A DNA stretch of 22,872 nucleotides. Origin: Candidatus Bathyarchaeota archaeon ex4484_135 (GTDB lineage Archaea > Thermoproteota > Bathyarchaeia > EX4484-135). The stretch covers positions 1 through 22,872 of the forward strand of contig NJEJ01000025.1 of the NCBI GenBank assembly GCA_002255025.1. Direction: 5' to 3'. The notes under the pieces were generated by a model, which was not told the DNA's origin, ran no database searches, and saw only the letters and a program-made list of their open reading frames with translations. The position numbers and the translations under genes are program-made. Position 1 is the first letter of the stretch; each line of letters begins with the position of its first letter. Below, piece by piece: positions 20,105 through 22,872 of the stretch.

Positions 20105-22324
20105 TTGAGTAAAGCGGGCATAACCTGCCTCCTAATAATCCTGTTGTTGGCCTCGCTATCGATAGCTGCTCCTCACCACGCCACGGCCTTCCGCGTCGAA
20201 CGGCCAGCCTACAGGTGGATGCACTCAGACAGCTGGCTGTTCTTCGAGACAGATGTGGTAGCTCTGGCTCTGAACGAGCATAAACCCTTCTTCGTATGGT
20301 GGTACGTGAAGGACAACAAGACACTTTACATGGCCGATTACAAAGGCCTAATAGAGTACTACATGATGCCCAACGCCTCATTGCTGAGGCTAAATGCCAC
20401 CTCGCTCGGCCTGCTGAAGAAGCTCGAGGAGCAGTTAGGAGGGCTCATGGAGGGCCTGGTTGAGCTGGCCAAGGAACTCGGGGACAACTTAACCGACGTG
20501 GTGATCGAGATAAGGATGTTCCCGGCCCCGCCTGACCCGCAGCAGCTCGACGAGCTAATCAATAAGACGAAGATCGTGATCTCCCTCCTGGCCCAGCTGA
20601 GAGATGAGGCTTCCTCCTTAGGTCTTGAGAACGTGATAAAGCATGCAGACGAGCTTAACGAGACCTTGACGAACATGGTTTTCCTCATGCAGTACTTGAA
20701 GGAGAATCCATCGGACATGAAGAAGTACCACGAGCTGAGGTCAGAAGCCGATAAGGCCATGAGGGAATATTGGTCGCTCCTCTCATCGGTAATTCAAGCC
20801 AAGCACTGTGAAGGTGGTAAGCTGGCTAAGGAGATAGCGTCCTACCTGAAGGAGCTCCATCCGCCCCTGTTCTTATTCGCGGGGAACGAGTGGGAGATAG
20901 AAGGACCAGGCAACATAACGGACGCGAAAGGCGATGTCATAGGCGTATGGTTCGCCTACAAGCTGGTCGAGGTCAGGAACCCGAACTTCGACTTCCTCGA
21001 GAATAACCTGATGATAAGGTGCAGGATGTACTTCGTGCCCGTGCAAGAGACCACCGATGGCCTGAACTACACGGTCATAAAAGCCGAGCTGAAGCAGGAC
21101 GTGGTAATCCTGAAGTGGGAATGGAACATAGACGTCATCAGGGAGCTCTTCTCGGCCCTCGGCCTCCCCGAGCCAGACCTGGACAGGGCCGGGCTGGCAC
21201 TATGGATTAGGCTGATGTGCGTCAACATAACGGACCTCTCAGGCCTAGGGGACCTGGCCGAGGACTTGAGCAGTTCCGGTGAAACCAGGGACTTCTTGCT
21301 GGAACTCAGGGACCTGGTGAAAGAGGCATCTGAGGTCGTTGAAGAAAAGGGCTCTGAGCTATCGGACCTCCTCAACGAGGCCCTCTTGAAGCTGGATAAG
21401 GGAATTGAGGCCGCTAAGTCCAAGCTAGAGGAAGGCCTGGCCCTCCTGACCAAGCTCATAGGGGACCTGAGGGACATAGCGGATGCCATAGGCCAACTTG
21501 AGGGAGAAGCAAGGGCTGCCTTGGGCACGGCCTACTCGGAAATAGAGGCCGTCTTCGAGCAGGCTGAGGGGCTGGTGAGCTCTTCGGCTTCCAAGCTGAC
21601 CTCCATGAACACCACCTTGGCCGGGCTGATGGAAGAGGAGGACGCAGATGTCCTTAGCCAAGGCGTACAGGGCCTGTTGGACGACCTAGGGGCCTTCATG
21701 ACGGGCTTCGCGTCAAATGTGAGCAGCCTGCTTGACCAGCTGGCCCAGCTCTGCCAAGAGGAAGGAGAGCACATGAAGAGGTCAGGCAAGGCAACGCATG
21801 TCAAGATAGGGAAGGAGCTCGTGGACGTGAGGAAGGACTTGAGCGGTAAGTGCGAGAAGATGCTAAGGACGATAGCTAGGCTCAAGGCCCTCGTTAAGCT
21901 GCAGTTCTTAGAGGAGAACACCACTCTGGCAGGCTGGTTCAGGTTCGTGAACGCCAGCATAGTGACGTGCCCGAGCGGGACCGAGATAAGGCCCGTGAGG
22001 GCTGCTTACCTAGAAGCTGGCAGGGTGCTGCATCTCCTGCTCCTCTACGGTTACTTCGGCTCCTGCAGCCTCGAGCACGATCCTAGCAGCGGCCTAGACG
22101 TGCCTGAGACAGCCGAGCAGGAGCCTGCTTACACGGTCGAGGCCCCAAGCGGGAGCCAGTTAAGCCCAGAAGTACCTGGAGGAGCTGCACCAGGCCCAGG
22201 CCCGACGCCCGTCGTCCCGTTCACCACGAGGGAGATGCTCATAATCATAGCCGCCGTCGTTGTGGGAGTGGCCATAGCCGTGGCCGTTGTCAGGAGGAGG
22301 GGGAAGCAGATAAACCTCTACTGA
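20105..22324 (+). CDS. Large secreted coiled-coil surface protein with C-terminal anchor
   Basis: I do not recognise a named family. The 739-residue product has a signal peptide (about 1-28, core TCLLIILLLASLSIAA) and a mixed N-terminal domain with long helices (about 100-255). A beta-rich part follows (about 258-345, NEWEIEGPGNITDAKGDVIGVWF to LKWEWNIDV). Next is a helical coiled-coil region (about 383-600, rich in Leu/Glu/Lys/Asp), then a Gly/Pro linker (about 680-706). A single membrane helix (711-729) and an RRRGK cytosolic end close it. I count 13 N-glycosylation sequons (for example N71, N97, N128, N270, N321, N374, N502, N538, N616) and several extracellular cysteines, all fitting an outward-facing protein. 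TTG 20105 has a strong GGAGGTGG ribosome site. A sensor, adhesin or cell-envelope role is speculation. Confidence 0.8.
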   Translation: MSKAGITCLLIILLLASLSIAAPHHATAFRVERPAYRWMHSDSWLFFETDVVALALNEHKPFFVWWYVKDNKTLYMADYKGLIEYYMMPNASLLRLNATSLGLLKKLEEQLGGLMEGLVELAKELGDNLTDVVIEIRMFPAPPDPQQLDELINKTKIVISLLAQLRDEASSLGLENVIKHADELNETLTNMVFLMQYLKENPSDMKKYHELRSEADKAMREYWSLLSSVIQAKHCEGGKLAKEIASYLKELHPPLFLFAGNEWEIEGPGNITDAKGDVIGVWFAYKLVEVRNPNFDFLENNLMIRCRMYFVPVQETTDGLNYTVIKAELKQDVVILKWEWNIDVIRELFSALGLPEPDLDRAGLALWIRLMCVNITDLSGLGDLAEDLSSSGETRDFLLELRDLVKEASEVVEEKGSELSDLLNEALLKLDKGIEAAKSKLEEGLALLTKLIGDLRDIADAIGQLEGEARAALGTAYSEIEAVFEQAEGLVSSSASKLTSMNTTLAGLMEEEDADVLSQGVQGLLDDLGAFMTGFASNVSSLLDQLAQLCQEEGEHMKRSGKATHVKIGKELVDVRKDLSGKCEKMLRTIARLKALVKLQFLEENTTLAGWFRFVNASIVTCPSGTEIRPVRAAYLEAGRVLHLLLLYGYFGSCSLEHDPSSGLDVPETAEQEPAYTVEAPSGSQLSPEVPGGAAPGPGPTPVVPFTTREMLIIIAAVVVGVAIAVAVVRRRGKQINLY

Positions 22325-22336
22325 CCAATCCCCCTC

Positions 22337-22343
22337 TTTTTTT
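22337..22343 (+). terminator. T-tract terminator after the surface-protein gene
   Basis: A run of seven T bases, preceded by CCCCCTC, starts 13 bp after the stop of the 739-aa gene. Oligo-T tracts without a required hairpin are typical archaeal termination signals. Confidence 0.6.
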
Positions 22344-22361
22344 GGATTAATCTCGACTTCA

Positions 22362-22377
22362 GCTGGGCTAGCCCAGC
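22362..22377. repeat. 16-bp perfect palindrome in a convergent spacer
   Basis: GCTGGGCTAGCCCAGC reads the same on both strands. As RNA it would form a 6-bp stem with a CTAG loop. It lies between the surface-protein and prenyl-synthase genes and may help end transcription of the minus-strand gene; no other role is visible. Confidence 0.6.
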
Positions 22378-22431
22378 CTATATCGCCCGCTGGGGCAGTA
22401 GCGAGGCAAACCACGTATGTTGGAGGCAGTT

Positions 22432-22872
22432 CTAGAATTCCCTCTCTATCAGGAACCTAGCTAGCTCCCTCAGGACCTCCTTGGCCTCAGATGGCCTCAG
22501 CCATCCATCCACTTCTGACCAGGCTTCTTCCACTAGCTTCCTGGCTACCTCGCGGGCGTAATCTATGGCACCGTAACGCTCCATTATGCCCACGGCCTCT
22601 TTGATGAGCTTCAGGTCCCTGGTGTGCATGTCTAATATCTGGAGCAGCCTCTCCCTATCGGCCTCGCTGGCCTTCCTGAGCGTGTATATGACCATCAGGG
22701 TCCTCTTGCCCTCGGTTATATCGCCTCCCCATTCCTTCCCGTACTTCTCCGGGTCACCGGCTATGTTGAGTATGTCGTCCTGTATCTGGAAGGCCACCCC
22801 TATGGCCTCGGCGAAACGGCCTATGCTCTCGACCTGCCAGTCCTCGGCCCCGGCCAGTATGGCACCTAGCTT
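22432..22872 (-). CDS. Polyprenyl (geranylgeranyl/farnesyl) diphosphate synthase, C-terminal part
   Basis: The last 146 residues of a trans-prenyl diphosphate synthase; the N-terminus lies beyond the right edge of the window. The second aspartate-rich motif is visible as FQIQDDILNIAGD, where DDILN takes the place of the usual DDxxD and a further Asp follows. It is followed by the conserved EWGGDITEGKRTLMVIYTL segment with the lysine that binds the homoallylic diphosphate. A helical C-terminus ends in EREF. In archaea this enzyme makes the C20 or C15 chains for membrane ether lipids. Product length is decided by residues near the first aspartate-rich motif, which is not visible. Confidence 0.92.
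   Translation of the reverse strand, partial: KLGAILAGAEDWQVESIGRFAEAIGVAFQIQDDILNIAGDPEKYGKEWGGDITEGKRTLMVIYTLRKASEADRERLLQILDMHTRDLKLIKEAVGIMERYGAIDYAREVARKLVEEAWSEVDGWLRPSEAKEVLRELARFLIEREF

Noticed and set aside
22362..22377. Palindrome as an insertion-element end or attachment site
   Set aside because: No transposase or integrase, no target duplication and no second copy seen; it sits in a convergent spacer where a hairpin is unremarkable.

Overview
The window is a GC-rich, densely coded stretch of archaeal chromosome. Archaeal markers are the C-terminus of what looks like GatD, prefoldin beta with a DUF3194 partner, archease, a type II methionine aminopeptidase, a THUMP/Tan1-like tRNA protein, a COG2106 SPOUT methyltransferase, 6-phospho-3-hexuloisomerase and a probable DUF1512 protein. 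TATA-like boxes lie about 25 bp upstream of inferred starts, and GGTG-type ribosome sites or leaderless starts are common. Heavy use of AGG (Arg) and ATA (Ile) codons suggests a thermophile, and the gene set suggests a TACK-group archaeon. The lineage is inference. I see no tRNA, rRNA, CRISPR array, transposase or phage gene, so this reads as core chromosome.

Layout. 1-3423: GatD end, an M20 dipeptidase, then divergent PAP2 phosphatase and THUMP protein, and a 50-aa zinc ribbon. 3424-3621: a gene-free, highly self-complementary spacer. 3622-8465 (minus): prefoldin beta > DUF3194 > DHH phosphoesterase > two ECF ATPases > EcfT run as one tightly packed series, followed after 67 bp by hexuloisomerase. 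8631-10148 (plus): a DUF1512-like membrane protein and a membrane-anchored zinc ribbon. 10138-11790 (minus): methionine aminopeptidase, broken by a 28-bp tandem duplication, and an unknown helical protein. 11872-14287: an MBL-fold hydrolase, an ECF S component missing its usual first helix, an unknown 140-aa protein and endonuclease V. 14321-16784: a SPOUT methyltransferase facing a minus-strand run of methylmalonyl-CoA epimerase > archease > an unreported 43-aa protein > a secreted, membrane-anchored protein. 16861-19112: glutamate formimidoyltransferase and imidazolonepropionase, the last two steps of histidine degradation. 19201-22324: a membrane-bound winged-helix regulator followed by a large, heavily glycosylatable, surface coiled-coil protein. 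22432-22872: the end of a prenyl diphosphate synthase.

The genes form several functional units: a vitamin/metal uptake module (EcfA-EcfA-EcfT, with a candidate S component 7 kb away), histidine catabolism opposite a methylmalonyl-CoA enzyme, RNA maintenance (archease, THUMP, SPOUT, EndoV), and a possible sensor/surface pair at the right end. The points most worth a second look are the 28-bp duplication that splits methionine aminopeptidase, the structured spacer at 3462-3610, the regulator/surface-protein pair with a palindrome over its start region, and the N-terminally short S component.
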